NCBI GenBank assembly: GCA_963727035.1
Contig: CAVSEY010000005.1
Span: 186,001 to 250,000, forward strand
Source: Rhodoblastus sp963727035
GTDB taxonomy: Bacteria; Pseudomonadota; Alphaproteobacteria; Rhizobiales; Beijerinckiaceae
Reading direction: 5' to 3'
Length of the DNA: 64,000 bases
In this document: positions 33,059-44,715 of the stretch, in pieces
How the letters are laid out: every line of letters begins with the position of its first letter
Numbering within the stretch: the first letter of the stretch is position 1
Translations under genes and position numbers: made by a program
The notes under the pieces: model-generated
What the model was told of the DNA's origin: nothing
Seen by the model: only the letters and a program-made list of their open reading frames with translations
The model's database searches: none

Positions 33059-35071
33059 ATGACGGACTCTCCCGGAATTCCACGCCGTTTGATGGAGGTC
33101 TTGAAAGGGGCGGATCTTGTCGAGCGCAACCGATTGATCGCGGAGCGCAATCGCGTGACGGGCGAGCGCGACGAACTCAGCGCCCAGCGCGCCGAACTTT
33201 GGGCCCAACGCGACGATCTCACCGCCCAGCGCGCCGAACTCTGGGCCCAACGCGACGAGCTCACGGCCCAGCGCGCCGAACTCTGGACCCAGCGCGACGA
33301 GCTCACGGCCCATCGCGACGAGCTCACGGCCCATCTCGATGAACTCACGGCCCAGCGCGACAAATTCAGGGCCCAGCGCGACCAGATGATGACTCAGCGC
33401 GACAAAATGTTGGCTGAGCGCGATGCGTTGGCGGCTGAACGTCGACTTCAAGCGTTGACGACCAAGGCCGCATCCTCGTTGAACGACCGCATGGACGCCT
33501 CGCTCGCGATCCTTTTGGATGGGCGTCTGTCCGGTTCGAAAATATTTTATCTCGATCTGATGGAAGCAACGCTCACCGGTTCGCTCTGCGAGGACCCGCC
33601 CTTACCGACCTTCGGCGACACCGTCTATGTTTCGAATCTTCGCGATCGAGGCCTCGATTGGCCGGCCCACGCCTATTCGATGATAGGCAGCGAGCGCATG
33701 CGCAATTTTCGTACGCTGATCGAAAACGTCATCAAGGCCAAAATTCCGGGCGACGTCGTCGAAACGGGCGTATGGCGCGGCGGCGCGAGCATTATGGCGC
33801 GAGCCGTTCTGGCGGCCCATGACGCGCGCGACCGCAAAGTGATCGTCGCGGATTCCTTCGAGGGGCTGCCGCCGCCGGACGGATCTCAATTCCCGGCCGA
33901 CGCCGGCTCCGCTTTTCACCAGTTTCCGGAACTGGCCGTGTCTCTGGAGGACGTGAAGGGAAATTTCGAGCGATTCGGGCTTCTCGACGAGCAGGTCGTG
34001 TTCGCCAAGGGGTGGTTCAAGGACACAATGCCGACCCTGCCGACCCGGAAGATCGCGGTTTTGCGCCTTGATGGCGACATGTACGAATCCACCATCCAGC
34101 CGTTGGAGCATCTTTATGATCGAATCTCGCCGGGCGGATGGATCATCGTCGATGATTACGAAATCATTCCCGCCTGCAAGGCAGCGGTGACGGACTTCCT
34201 TGCCGAACGCGGGCTGAATCCCACGATCGTTCCGATCGACGGCGTCGGGGTCTATTTCCAGAAGGAACACAAAGATAACTGGGATGAATGGCCCGAATGG
34301 GAGGGCGATGGCACTTTTCGGTCCCCGCGGTTCAATTATTCGCTTTCCGTTAGCGACTATTCAGGGAAGACTGATCTGGATACAGTCGCCCTTCTGAAAG
34401 ACAAGCGGCTTATCAACATATACCGTGATCTATTCAGGAACAATTCAATAAAATCGATATTCGAGATCGGTTTCTTTCAGGGCGGAATGCCTTTGTTTCT
34501 GACCGACATGAACCAACTCGACAAGATCGTCGCCGTCGACTGGTTCCGGCCGACAGACAAGCTGAAGGCCTTGATCGAGCGCGAAGGCCTCTCGGATGCA
34601 ATCAAACTCTATGGCGACGTCGATCAGGCGGACACGGAACGGCTGAGATCAATTCTCGACGAAGAATTCGGCGACAAGCCGCTCGATCTGATCATTGACG
34701 ACTGTTCGCACTATCTTGCCCAGACCAAGGCCTGTTTCCAGGCGTTGTTTGGCTATCTCCGTCCCGGCGGGAAATATATCATCGAGGATTGGGGCTGGAC
34801 TCATTGGCCTGGCGAGCCGTGGCAAACGGACAAGAGCCCTTTCCATGGCATGGAGTCGATGACGAATCTGATCTTCGAACTGGTCATGGCGATGGCCAGC
34901 GACAGATCCCTGATCTCGCAGATCGACGTGGCTGACCGAGCCTGCGTCATCGTGACCCGCGGACCGGCGCTGCCCCCCAAGGCGCCGATCGATCTTCGGG
35001 CGATGACGAATATTGCTGGCGGACGGACGACAAAACTTATCGAAACGCCCGCGCCGCCCCCACAAGCCTGA
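33059..35071 (+). CDS. Coiled-coil protein with two methyltransferase-like domains (TylF-type plus a second)
   Basis: The 670-residue product has three parts. Residues 21-125 are about fifteen heptads of the type QRDELTA, predicting a long coiled coil. Residues 216-410 match TylF/macrocin O-methyltransferases (GDVVETGVWRGGASIMARAV, VADSFEGLPPPDG, LDGDMYESTIQPLEHLYD, GGWIIVDDYE). Residues 460-640 form a second Rossmann-type methyltransferase-like domain (SIFEIGFFQGGMPLFLTDM, LIIDDCSHYLAQT, PGGKYIIEDWGW). Together with the preceding fusion gene this suggests modification of a surface polysaccharide on a scaffold or chain-length-measuring rod. Function is inferred from domains only. The ATG at 33059 was chosen because upstream residues look non-coding. 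Confidence 0.8.
   Translation: MTDSPGIPRRLMEVLKGADLVERNRLIAERNRVTGERDELSAQRAELWAQRDDLTAQRAELWAQRDELTAQRAELWTQRDELTAHRDELTAHLDELTAQRDKFRAQRDQMMTQRDKMLAERDALAAERRLQALTTKAASSLNDRMDASLAILLDGRLSGSKIFYLDLMEATLTGSLCEDPPLPTFGDTVYVSNLRDRGLDWPAHAYSMIGSERMRNFRTLIENVIKAKIPGDVVETGVWRGGASIMARAVLAAHDARDRKVIVADSFEGLPPPDGSQFPADAGSAFHQFPELAVSLEDVKGNFERFGLLDEQVVFAKGWFKDTMPTLPTRKIAVLRLDGDMYESTIQPLEHLYDRISPGGWIIVDDYEIIPACKAAVTDFLAERGLNPTIVPIDGVGVYFQKEHKDNWDEWPEWEGDGTFRSPRFNYSLSVSDYSGKTDLDTVALLKDKRLINIYRDLFRNNSIKSIFEIGFFQGGMPLFLTDMNQLDKIVAVDWFRPTDKLKALIEREGLSDAIKLYGDVDQADTERLRSILDEEFGDKPLDLIIDDCSHYLAQTKACFQALFGYLRPGGKYIIEDWGWTHWPGEPWQTDKSPFHGMESMTNLIFELVMAMASDRSLISQIDVADRACVIVTRGPALPPKAPIDLRAMTNIAGGRTTKLIETPAPPPQA
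33122..33433 (+). repeat. 21-bp tandem repeat encoding coiled-coil heptads
   Basis: About fifteen copies of a 21-base unit (consensus GCCCAGCGCGACGAGCTCACG) lie head to tail in frame, with the most uniform copies between 33182 and 33370. Alternating copies carry GCCGAACTCTGG, so a 42-base higher-order unit is visible. Near-identical neighbouring copies allow length change by slippage or recombination in steps of one heptad. Confidence 0.9.
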
Positions 35072-35217
35072 CGTTGCGCCGATCGGGCGCGCCAAAACAC
35101 GACGGAGCCTTTCGCCAGAATCGTTCGCTCGTGGCTCCTTCGTGCGGCAAAGGAGACGGCGTCCTCGGCCCGCCATCGCCAAAATCAAACGAGATGCGAA
35201 TTCAAGCTTGCTTATGA

Positions 35218-35232
35218 GAACAAATCAGGTAC
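35218..35232 (+). promoter_or_regulatory. Candidate alphaproteobacterial SOS (LexA) box upstream of recA
   Basis: GAAC, seven bases, then GTAC. The known alphaproteobacterial LexA box is GTTC-N7-GTTC (or GAAC-N7-GAAC on the other strand), so seven of eight positions match. It lies 60 bases before the recA start, a normal place for LexA control. Confidence 0.6.
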
Positions 35233-35292
35233 ATTTACAACCTACAAGCTGATTGCGCGGCGGGCCGCGCCCATGCCAAAAGGATAAAGCCG

Positions 35293-36369
35293 ATGTCGCA
35301 AGCGAATCTCCGCCTCGTGGAAGGAACCTCCGTGGACAAGACCAAGGCTCTTGACGCCGCTCTGGCCCAAATCGAACGCGCTTTCGGCAAGGGCTCGATC
35401 ATGCGCCTGGGCAAGAACCAGCCCGTCGCGGAAATCGAGACCATTCCCACCGGTTCGCTCAGCCTCGACATAGCGCTTGGCGTCGGCGGCCTGCCGCGCG
35501 GCCGCGTCATCGAAATTTTTGGCCCGGAATCCTCCGGCAAGACCACCCTCGCCCTGCATACCATCGCCGAAGCCCAGAAGAAGGGCGGCGTCTGCGCCTT
35601 CGTCGACGCCGAACATGCGCTCGACCCGGTCTATGCCCGCAAACTTGGCGTCCAGCTTGACGACCTGCTGATCTCCCAGCCCGACACCGGCGAACAGGCG
35701 CTCGAAATCACCGACACATTGGTGCGCTCCGGCGCCGTTGACGTGCTGGTGGTGGATTCGGTGGCGGCTCTGGTGCCGCGCGCCGAAATCGATGGCGAAA
35801 TGGGCGACGTTCAGCCCGGCCTTCAGGCGCGGCTGATGAGCCAGGCTTTGCGCAAGCTCACCGCCTCGATCTCCAAGTCGCGGACCATGGTGATCTTCAT
35901 CAACCAGATCCGCATGAAGATTGGCGTGATGTATGGCTCGCCGGAAACCACCACCGGCGGCAACGCCCTGAAATTCTATGCTTCCGTGCGTCTCGACATC
36001 CGCCGCATCGGCGCCATCAAGGACCGCGAGGAGGTCGTCGGCAACCAGACCCGGGTCAAGGTCGTCAAGAACAAGGTCGCCCCGCCCTTCAAACAGGTGG
36101 AATTCGACATCATGTATGGCGAAGGCGTCTCGAAGGCCGGCGAATTGATCGATCTGGGCGTCAAGGCGGGCGTTGTTGAAAAGTCGGGCGCCTGGTTCTC
36201 CTTCGACAGCCAGCGCCTCGGTCAGGGCCGCGAGAACGCCAAGGCTTTTTTGAAGTCCAATCCGGAAATCGCCGCCAGGATCGGGCAGACCATACGCGAG
36301 AACGCCGGCCTGATCGCGGAGCGCATTCTCGACAATATCGACCCCGGCGCGGAAGACCACGACGGCTGA
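35293..36369 (+). CDS. recA: Recombinase RecA
   Basis: RecA forms ATP-dependent filaments on single-stranded DNA for homologous recombination and activates LexA self-cleavage. The 358-residue protein is full length. Visible motifs are the N-terminal KTKALDAALAQIERAFGKGS, Walker A GPESSGKTT near residue 77, VDAEHALDPVYA near 105, Walker B DVLVVDSVAALVPRAE near 150 and the L2-region INQIRMKIGVMYGSPETT near 205. An SOS-type box lies upstream. alaS follows in the same direction, a common alphaproteobacterial order. Confidence 0.98.
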   Translation: MSQANLRLVEGTSVDKTKALDAALAQIERAFGKGSIMRLGKNQPVAEIETIPTGSLSLDIALGVGGLPRGRVIEIFGPESSGKTTLALHTIAEAQKKGGVCAFVDAEHALDPVYARKLGVQLDDLLISQPDTGEQALEITDTLVRSGAVDVLVVDSVAALVPRAEIDGEMGDVQPGLQARLMSQALRKLTASISKSRTMVIFINQIRMKIGVMYGSPETTTGGNALKFYASVRLDIRRIGAIKDREEVVGNQTRVKVVKNKVAPPFKQVEFDIMYGEGVSKAGELIDLGVKAGVVEKSGAWFSFDSQRLGQGRENAKAFLKSNPEIAARIGQTIRENAGLIAERILDNIDPGAEDHDG

Positions 36370-36514
36370 GGTTCAGCGCCGGCTTCAAGATAAATTGGCG
36401 CCCGCTCTCGACAGGCCCTTGGCCTGCCTATAGATATTTCCGCCCGTTCGGCCCGAAACGATCGCGACATTGCGGCGGAGCGCGCGGAACGAGGCGGAAG
36501 GTCGAGAGCATTCC

Positions 36515-39169
<2,655 letters not shown>

Positions 39170-39734
39170 CCGCCCGCGGTTCACGCGCCGCCGCCGGATC
39201 GCGGGCGTCGCTTGAAGCCGCGCCCTTCGGCGTCCGCCAGACAGGATCTCCCGCAACCGGCGGCGACGCAAAAAACAGGCGCCGAATCGTACCGGACCGC
39301 CCAGATCGTTTGCGGCCAGGCCTGACCTCGACCGTGCGCGCCGTAACCAGTTTCGGGCAAGCGGCTGCTGGCTCCTGCCGATTCGCCAGGCCCCGGCCGC
39401 GTCGAAAATCCCGCATTTCCGGTTTCGCCGCCGCCTGAATGACGCCAGAATACGACTTTAGGCGCGATTTTCGGCTCCCCTGATCCTTTCCAACCGCCTT
39501 CGCAATTCGCGAATGTGACATTTCTACAACTCAGGTCAAATCATTGCGCTGAAATGGCGGAAACGAGGCAGGTGTGGCGCGCCGGTCCTATCGGAGCGCT
39601 CGCCTGATCGATTAATGTGCAGACCTCGGATCACCCGTGCGGACAATATCGCGGCTGACGTCGGATAGAGGGCGCGGGAACGAAGTGAGATGCGTTTTTC
39701 TGAAGTAGCAAAAGCCCTCGGGAGGGGTATTCGA
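39170..39734. other. Intergenic region without a recognised gene
   Basis: About 560 bases after alaS. Several frames cross it but none shows a domain or a plausible start with ribosome binding site. The right half (39480-39690) is less GC-rich and probably carries the promoter of the outer-membrane gene; GGAGGGG sits at 39721-39727 directly before its start. Confidence 0.45.
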
Positions 39735-40703
39735 ATGAACACGAAGTCCAAAGTCATCGGCGCCGCCGTGGGCGCTCTCAGCCTCTGCGGCCTGAGCACC
39801 GCCGCTTTCGCCTTCCCCCAGACGCCGCCCAGCGAGCGCGCCGGCCTCGACCTCGCCACCCCGCTTCCGGAAGGCGTCTATTTCGTCGACATCGCCTCCA
39901 TCGGCGGCTTCGGCCTCGCCGGCGGCCCCGCCTATCCGGGCATGACCGCTTCGGCGTTCAACTATAACGTCCCGGTCATCGCCTGGTCGACCCCCTGGAG
40001 CTTCAACGGCATTCACCTGACCCTGTTGGGCGCCCTGCCGGAAGCCGAAGTCGGGACCTACACGCACGCATGGACGCCTCGTCGTCCAACTACCAGTACG
40101 GCCTCTATACGCCGTTCCTGGCGGCGACCTTCGGCTATAACTTCGGCAACGGCTTCGCGGTCAGCTATACCGCCGGCGTCTATCTGCCGATGACCGGCAC
40201 CGCCGGCGTTCGACCCGCTGTTTGACGCCACCACCTTCCACCAGATGCTGGCGGTCGCCTATCACGCCAATGGCTGGAATTTCACCGGCAACTTCCTGTA
40301 TAACATCGCCAGCAACACCTCGGGCACCGGCGGCGTCGGCGGTCTGTGCAACGCGGCCTATGGCGCCGGATATTTCGGCAACTGCCAGGGTCTGCTGGGC
40401 GATGACTTCATCTACAGCGTCGCTCTGACCAAGACGATGGGCAAGTGGGAAGTCGGTATCGTCGGCTACGGCTTCGTCGACACCACCAGCACCGCGATCA
40501 ACACGCTCTACGGCGGCAAGCAGTCCGAATTCGCTCTCGGCGGCTTGGTCGGCTACAACTTCGGCCCGGTCATCACCCAGCTGATCATTGGCACCGACGT
40601 CGCGACCTCGAACCTCACCCAGAAGGACACCCGCGGCACGTTGCATCTCATCGTCCCGCTGTGGAACCCGGAAACCCCGAAGGTCGTCACCGCCAAGTAC
40701 TGA
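39735..40703 (+). pseudogene. SphA/Phenol_MetA_deg-type outer-membrane protein with two compensating frameshifts
   Basis: The product starts with a clear signal peptide (GAAVGALSLCGLSTAAFAFP), then TPLPEGVYFVDIASIGGFGLAG, typical of the COG4313 outer-membrane beta-barrel family linked to aromatic compound transport. At about 40058-40070 one base is missing. The next 45 residues (MDASSSNYQYGLYTPFLAA and so on) lie in another frame. One extra base near 40200-40211 returns to the first frame (FDPLFDATTFHQMLAVAYHA), which runs to the stop. Corrected length is about 322 residues with the family C-terminus. Conserved sequence in the middle frame argues for sequencing errors over decay. GGAGGGG precedes the ATG. 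Confidence 0.75.
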
Positions 40704-40744
40704 TCGTTCGATCGGTCTGGCCGGCCTTTCCGGCATAGGAATAA

Positions 40745-40778
40745 AGCCGACGATGGTTCCGCCATCGTCGGCTTTTTT
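40745..40778 (+). terminator. Strong Rho-independent terminator
   Basis: Stem arms GCCGACGATGG and CCATCGTCGGC pair perfectly around a 5-base loop (TTCCG) and are followed by TTTTTT. It sits about 40 bases past the stop of the outer-membrane protein gene. Confidence 0.93.
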
Positions 40779-40872
40779 GTTTCTTTATCCCAAACACGCT
40801 GAAAAGCGCCCGTTCCCGCCGCGTTCGAGCGGCTCATGCAATGATCGCCGTCGCTGCTCGCCATCATGAGTC

Positions 40873-40909
40873 GAGCGCATTCGACACTTATGATTTGCGA
40901 ACGCGCTCT
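40873..40909. repeat. Dispersed inverted repeat, copy 1 (GAGCGC...GCGCTC)
   Basis: Arms GAGCGCATTCG and CGAACGCGCTC pair with one mismatch around a short loop. The 18 bases at 40892-40909 (GATTTGCGAACGCGCTCT) recur exactly at 54458-54475, 13.5 kb away, also between genes. Confidence 0.7.
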
Positions 40910-41096
40910 GATCGCGAAACATGGATCGGCTGCACGGGCTTTCGCGCCAGGCGATTCTCGATGTGATGGCCGTTGGCAAGGCGGCCGCCCTGCTCCCCGG
41001 CGTCAGCACAGGTCGCGCTCCCCCCTCCTTTGGAACTGGAGAAGCGCGGCGCCAAAAAACCTGGTCCGCCGACGATGCGCTGTCATACCATTGGCC

Positions 41097-41123
41097 CATG
41101 TTTCCGAACTCGTCGGAAACATG
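41097..41123 (-). terminator. Perfect 11-bp hairpin downstream of the TPR gene
   Basis: Arms CATGTTTCCGA and TCGGAAACATG pair perfectly around ACTCG, 28 bases past the minus-strand stop of the TPR gene. No T tract follows, so it may act as an RNA 3'-end stabiliser rather than a true intrinsic terminator. Confidence 0.5.
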
Positions 41124-41150
41124 CGGCGGCCGCCGGCCGGCGTCAGTTCT

Positions 41151-42323
41151 TCACTGGCGCAGGCCGGCGTCCGATTTCGGCGGCGGCGCCCCGGTCTTGG
41201 CGGGCGCGCCCAACGCCTTCAATTTCGCGACCGCGCCGAAATATTCGAAGTAATTCTTCGGGCAGAGCTCCACGGCCTTGGCGAGATCGACCTTTGCCTG
41301 CTCATCGGCCTTTTTCGCCATCAGCCCGGCGCCGACATAAAACCGCGCCTCGCATTGCTGGTCGGCCGTTGCGGCTTCGGCGATGACCTTGTCCGGACCG
41401 ATCTCTCCCAGGTCGAATTGAAGCACCGGCCAGGGCCAGGCTTTCTGGGAGAATTTCACCGAATTTTTCTGGAGTTCGGCCTTGCCATCGGCGGCGCCGG
41501 TCGCGAGAAACAGCCAAAGCGCGGTATATATGTTCGCGGGATCGCGCTTCATGCTCTCCCGGAGCGATTCGACCGCTCTGGCCTTGTCGCCCTTGAGGAA
41601 AGCGGCGGCGCCGAGGTTGAACATGGCGAAGGAATCATTCGGCGTGATTTTCAGCGCCTTGTCGAAATCCGCGATCGCCCGGTCGGGATCGCCCTTGGCG
41701 AGCCACGCGCCGCCGCGCTGAATATACGCGCGCGCGGGCGCCCCATCGCGCGCCACCAAGCGGTCGTAATCCGCCAGCGCCTTGTCGGCGTCGCCCCTGG
41801 CCAACAGCAGATCGCCACGATCGGAGAAAATCGCCGGGTTGTTCGCGCCGAGTTCAATCGCCTTGTCGAAATCGGCCAGGGCTTTATCGCTTCGCCCCGC
41901 GTCTTTTTCGATCATGCCGCGGGTTTGAAAGGCGACGCCGTTCTTGCCGTCGAGTTCGATCGCCTTGTCGCAATCGGCGAGAGCCTTGTCGGCGCTCTTG
42001 AGTTCAAACAGGGCGAAACAGCGGTTGGCGTAGGCCCAGGCGATCTCCCCTCCCTTCCATTTGCCGGAAGCGATCAGCTTGCCGCAGGCCTCGGCGCGCG
42101 CCCCCGGGGCGGTCTTGCCGTCATTGTTCGCACAGGCCTCGGCCTCCGGCGACTGTTTCCTGGGAACGGGCGGGGCGCCTGGCGTGGGAATGACCCGGAT
42201 CGCGAAGGGATCGCCCATCTGCTCCGCACTGGAATTTGCTCCGGGCGCCGGCGCCTGCGCGAGGGCGGCGCCGCTGACAACGAAAGCGCCCGCGGACGCC
42301 AGCAGACGAACCGGTAATCTCAT
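41151..42323 (-). CDS. Secreted tetratricopeptide repeat protein
   Basis: This exported protein of 390 residues has a signal peptide (LLASAGAFVVSGAALAQA) and about six TPR-like units between residues 75 and 270 (for example KALADCDKAIELDGKNGVAF, KALADFDKAIELGANNPAIF, RAIADFDKALKITPNDSFAM). Such repeats bind partner proteins; no enzymatic motif is visible. The C-terminal part has paired cysteines (DQQCEARFY and ELCPKNYFEYF). The ATG at 42323 follows AGGAG; a longer frame from 42344 starts upstream of that site. The partner and pathway are unknown. It is divergent from the SixA-like gene. Confidence 0.82.
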   Translation of the reverse strand: MRLPVRLLASAGAFVVSGAALAQAPAPGANSSAEQMGDPFAIRVIPTPGAPPVPRKQSPEAEACANNDGKTAPGARAEACGKLIASGKWKGGEIAWAYANRCFALFELKSADKALADCDKAIELDGKNGVAFQTRGMIEKDAGRSDKALADFDKAIELGANNPAIFSDRGDLLLARGDADKALADYDRLVARDGAPARAYIQRGGAWLAKGDPDRAIADFDKALKITPNDSFAMFNLGAAAFLKGDKARAVESLRESMKRDPANIYTALWLFLATGAADGKAELQKNSVKFSQKAWPWPVLQFDLGEIGPDKVIAEAATADQQCEARFYVGAGLMAKKADEQAKVDLAKAVELCPKNYFEYFGAVAKLKALGAPAKTGAPPPKSDAGLRQ

Positions 42324-42470
42324 TTCTCCTCCCATGGGACCCAAAAGACCGCATCTTCGATCACGATGAGGGTTAGCCGATCGGCGCCCCGAGAAAAAGC
42401 CAAAATTTGGCCCGGCCCCGCGTCAATCGGCCTATTGCCAGAATGTCGCCAAGCCGTGCTAATGAGACTC

Positions 42471-42968
42471 ATGCGCCGCCTTATTCTTTTTCGCCACGCC
42501 GAAGCCATTCACTCCAGCCGCTATCGCGACCACGAAAGGCCGTTGACCGAGACAGGCCGCAAGGAGGCGGCCCACGCGGGCGGTCGGCTCGCCGAATCCG
42601 CGCTGCCGATCGACCTCGCCCTGGTCTCGGATTCACAGAGAACCCGCGAGACCTGGGGCCACGCCAGCACCGTCCTGAAAGAGGCGCCCGAAACACGCTT
42701 CGAGCGCAAGATCTACGAAGCCGAGCGCCACGACCTCATGGAAATGGTCCGCGCCCTGCCGAATTCGGTCAAGACCCTGATCCTCGTCGGCCACAATCCC
42801 GCGCTTGCGGAATTCGCAACCCATTTCGCCGGACGTGGCGAGTCCCATATGCTCAAGCGGCTCGGCAGGGGCTTTCCGACCGGCGCGATCGCCTTGTTCG
42901 AAATCGAAGGCGTCGAATGGCGCAAATTGCGCTGGGGCGACGGCAGGCTGGTCGATCTCTGGGTCTGA
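42471..42968 (+). CDS. SixA-type histidine phosphatase
   Basis: This small phosphoglycerate-mutase-fold phosphatase of 165 residues has the catalytic His in LILFRHAEAIHS near residue 8. The substrate-pocket segment is DLALVSDSQRTRETW near 47, and the second conserved His lies in LILVGHNPALAEF near 105. SixA proteins remove phosphate from histidine of phosphotransfer domains or PtsH-like proteins in the cytoplasm. The ATG at 42471 gives the family start MRRLILFRHAEA; another ATG three codons earlier is also possible, and neither has a clear ribosome binding site. Confidence 0.85.
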   Translation: MRRLILFRHAEAIHSSRYRDHERPLTETGRKEAAHAGGRLAESALPIDLALVSDSQRTRETWGHASTVLKEAPETRFERKIYEAERHDLMEMVRALPNSVKTLILVGHNPALAEFATHFAGRGESHMLKRLGRGFPTGAIALFEIEGVEWRKLRWGDGRLVDLWV

Positions 42969-43227
42969 GGCCTCGACGTCGCCCCGGCATGGCCTGATGG
43001 ATTAAGTTAATTTGTAACGTAAATCATAAGTTTATAGATAGAACTTCACCTCAAGAATCAAGGAGGCGGCGCAAAGATTCAGGTCGATAAGCGAAGCCGC
43101 TGTTCTCAAGGGGCTTTTTCCATAACCCGCATTTTCGCGCGACGAAAAAACGCGGCGGCCGCCTGTTCTTCCGCCCTTTCCGCCCTAGATTCGGCAAGGG
43201 TTCAGCTCGAACCCTCCGGAGCCCGTC

Positions 43228-44715
43228 TTGTCCGTCCTGACCGACCTTTTCAGCGAAGCCCGCAACAGCGCCGCCAATGTCGCGGAGACGTTCTCGCGCG
43301 GGCGCGGCCTTCGCCTCGGCGTCACCGGCCTCTCGCGGGCCGGCAAGACGGTATTCATCACCGCCCTCGCCCAGCAGCTCACCACTCTGGCGCATATCGC
43401 CGCCGAAGGACGCAAGAACCCGCTGCCGGTTTTCCGCGTCGCCGCCGAGCGCCGCCTGATTTCGGGCCGGCTGGAGCCGCAGCCGGACGACAATGTGGCG
43501 CGCTTCGCCTTCGAGGACCACGTCGCCGCTTTGACCGGGCCTGACCGCCATTGGCCGCAATCGACCCGGCAAATCTCTGAGCTTCGCCTGCGGCTCGATT
43601 TCGACCGGAGAACCGGCCTTCGTCGAGGCCCGTCGTCCTTCGTCATCGATATCGTCGACTATCCCGGCGAGTGGCTGCTCGACCTGCCCTTGCTGGAAAA
43701 ATCCTATGCCGAATGGTCGCGCGAGACTTTTGAGGCCAGCGCCTCGGCGTCGCGGGCGCTGCTCGCCGCCGAATGGCGCGGCTTTTCCGCCGGCCTCGAC
43801 CCCGACGGGCCCGCGGACGAGACCATCGCGCGGCAGGCGGCGGAATTGTTCACCGCCTATCTGCGCGCGTCGCGCACGGACGCCTATGCGCTCTCCACCC
43901 TCCCGCCGGGCCGTTTTTTGATGCCGGGCGACCTTGAAGGCTCGCCCGCGCTGACCTTCGCGCCGCTGCCGCTGCCCGAGGGCCACAAAGCCGTCAGGGG
44001 CGCGCTCGCCACGATGATGGAGCGGCGCTACGAGGCCTACAAGAGCCATGTGATCAAACCCTTCTTCCGCGACCATTTCGCGCGGCTCGACCGGCAGATC
44101 GTGCTGGTGGACGCGCTTTCCGCGCTCAATTCCGGGCCGGCGGCGCTGCGCGACCTCCAGCACGCCCTCGACGAGGTGCTCGCAGCCTTCAGGGTCGGGC
44201 GCGGCAACGCGCTGAACCGGCTGTTCCGGCCAAAAATCGACCGGATTCTGGTGGCGGCGACCAAGGCGGACCATCTCCATCACCTCAGTCACGACCGGCT
44301 GGAGGCGATCCTGCGGCAATTGACCGCACGCGCCATTTCCCGCGCCGATTTTTCCGGCGCCAAAGTGGATGTCGTCGCGCTCGCCGCCATCAGGGCGACC
44401 CGCGAGGCCGCGGTGCGGCGCGGACGCGAAACGCTCGACGCCATCGTCGGCACGCCGCTCAAGGGCGAAGAACTCGACGGCCAGATTTTCGACGGCGAGA
44501 CCGAGGCCGCGATCTTTCCCGGCCAATTGCCGGCCGACCCGCGCGAGGCCTTCCGCGGCGACGGGCTCGCCACGCCGGAGGGCGAGGCCGATTACCGCTT
44601 CCTGCGCTTCCGCCCGCCGCCGCCGACGTTCGGAACCGATGGCAAACCCCTGCCCGCGCCCCATATCAGGCTCGACCGCGCCTGCCAGTTCCTGTTCGGA
44701 GACCGGCTGTCATGA
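43228..44715 (+). CDS. YcjX-like P-loop protein (DUF463)
   Basis: This putative GTP-binding protein of 495 residues has Walker A GLSRAGKTVFITALAQQL near residue 34, then the family segments VIDIVDYPGEWLLDLPLL near 140 and RFLMPGDLEGSPALTFAPL near 229. YcjX/DUF463 proteins pair with the DUF697 membrane protein YcjF and are associated with envelope or heat stress; the molecular role is unknown. The frame starts with TTG, preceded by CCGGAG. Its stop overlaps the next start by four bases (ATGA), so both are translated together. Confidence 0.9.
   Translation: MSVLTDLFSEARNSAANVAETFSRGRGLRLGVTGLSRAGKTVFITALAQQLTTLAHIAAEGRKNPLPVFRVAAERRLISGRLEPQPDDNVARFAFEDHVAALTGPDRHWPQSTRQISELRLRLDFDRRTGLRRGPSSFVIDIVDYPGEWLLDLPLLEKSYAEWSRETFEASASASRALLAAEWRGFSAGLDPDGPADETIARQAAELFTAYLRASRTDAYALSTLPPGRFLMPGDLEGSPALTFAPLPLPEGHKAVRGALATMMERRYEAYKSHVIKPFFRDHFARLDRQIVLVDALSALNSGPAALRDLQHALDEVLAAFRVGRGNALNRLFRPKIDRILVAATKADHLHHLSHDRLEAILRQLTARAISRADFSGAKVDVVALAAIRATREAAVRRGRETLDAIVGTPLKGEELDGQIFDGETEAAIFPGQLPADPREAFRGDGLATPEGEADYRFLRFRPPPPTFGTDGKPLPAPHIRLDRACQFLFGDRLS

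Larger units (their letters stand above)
40704..41150. other. Intergenic region with terminator, dispersed repeat and a perfect hairpin
   Basis: About 450 bases between convergent genes. It holds the terminator at 40745-40778, an inverted dispersed repeat at 40873-40909 and the hairpin at 41097-41123. A 110-codon plus-strand frame from 40921 runs into the antisense of the TPR gene and has no recognisable domain, so it is not called. Confidence 0.5.

Noticed and set aside
33041..33451. Minus-strand repetitive frame (ALGPEFGALG-type repeats)
   Set aside because: It is only the reverse reading of the heptad repeat in the coiled-coil gene.
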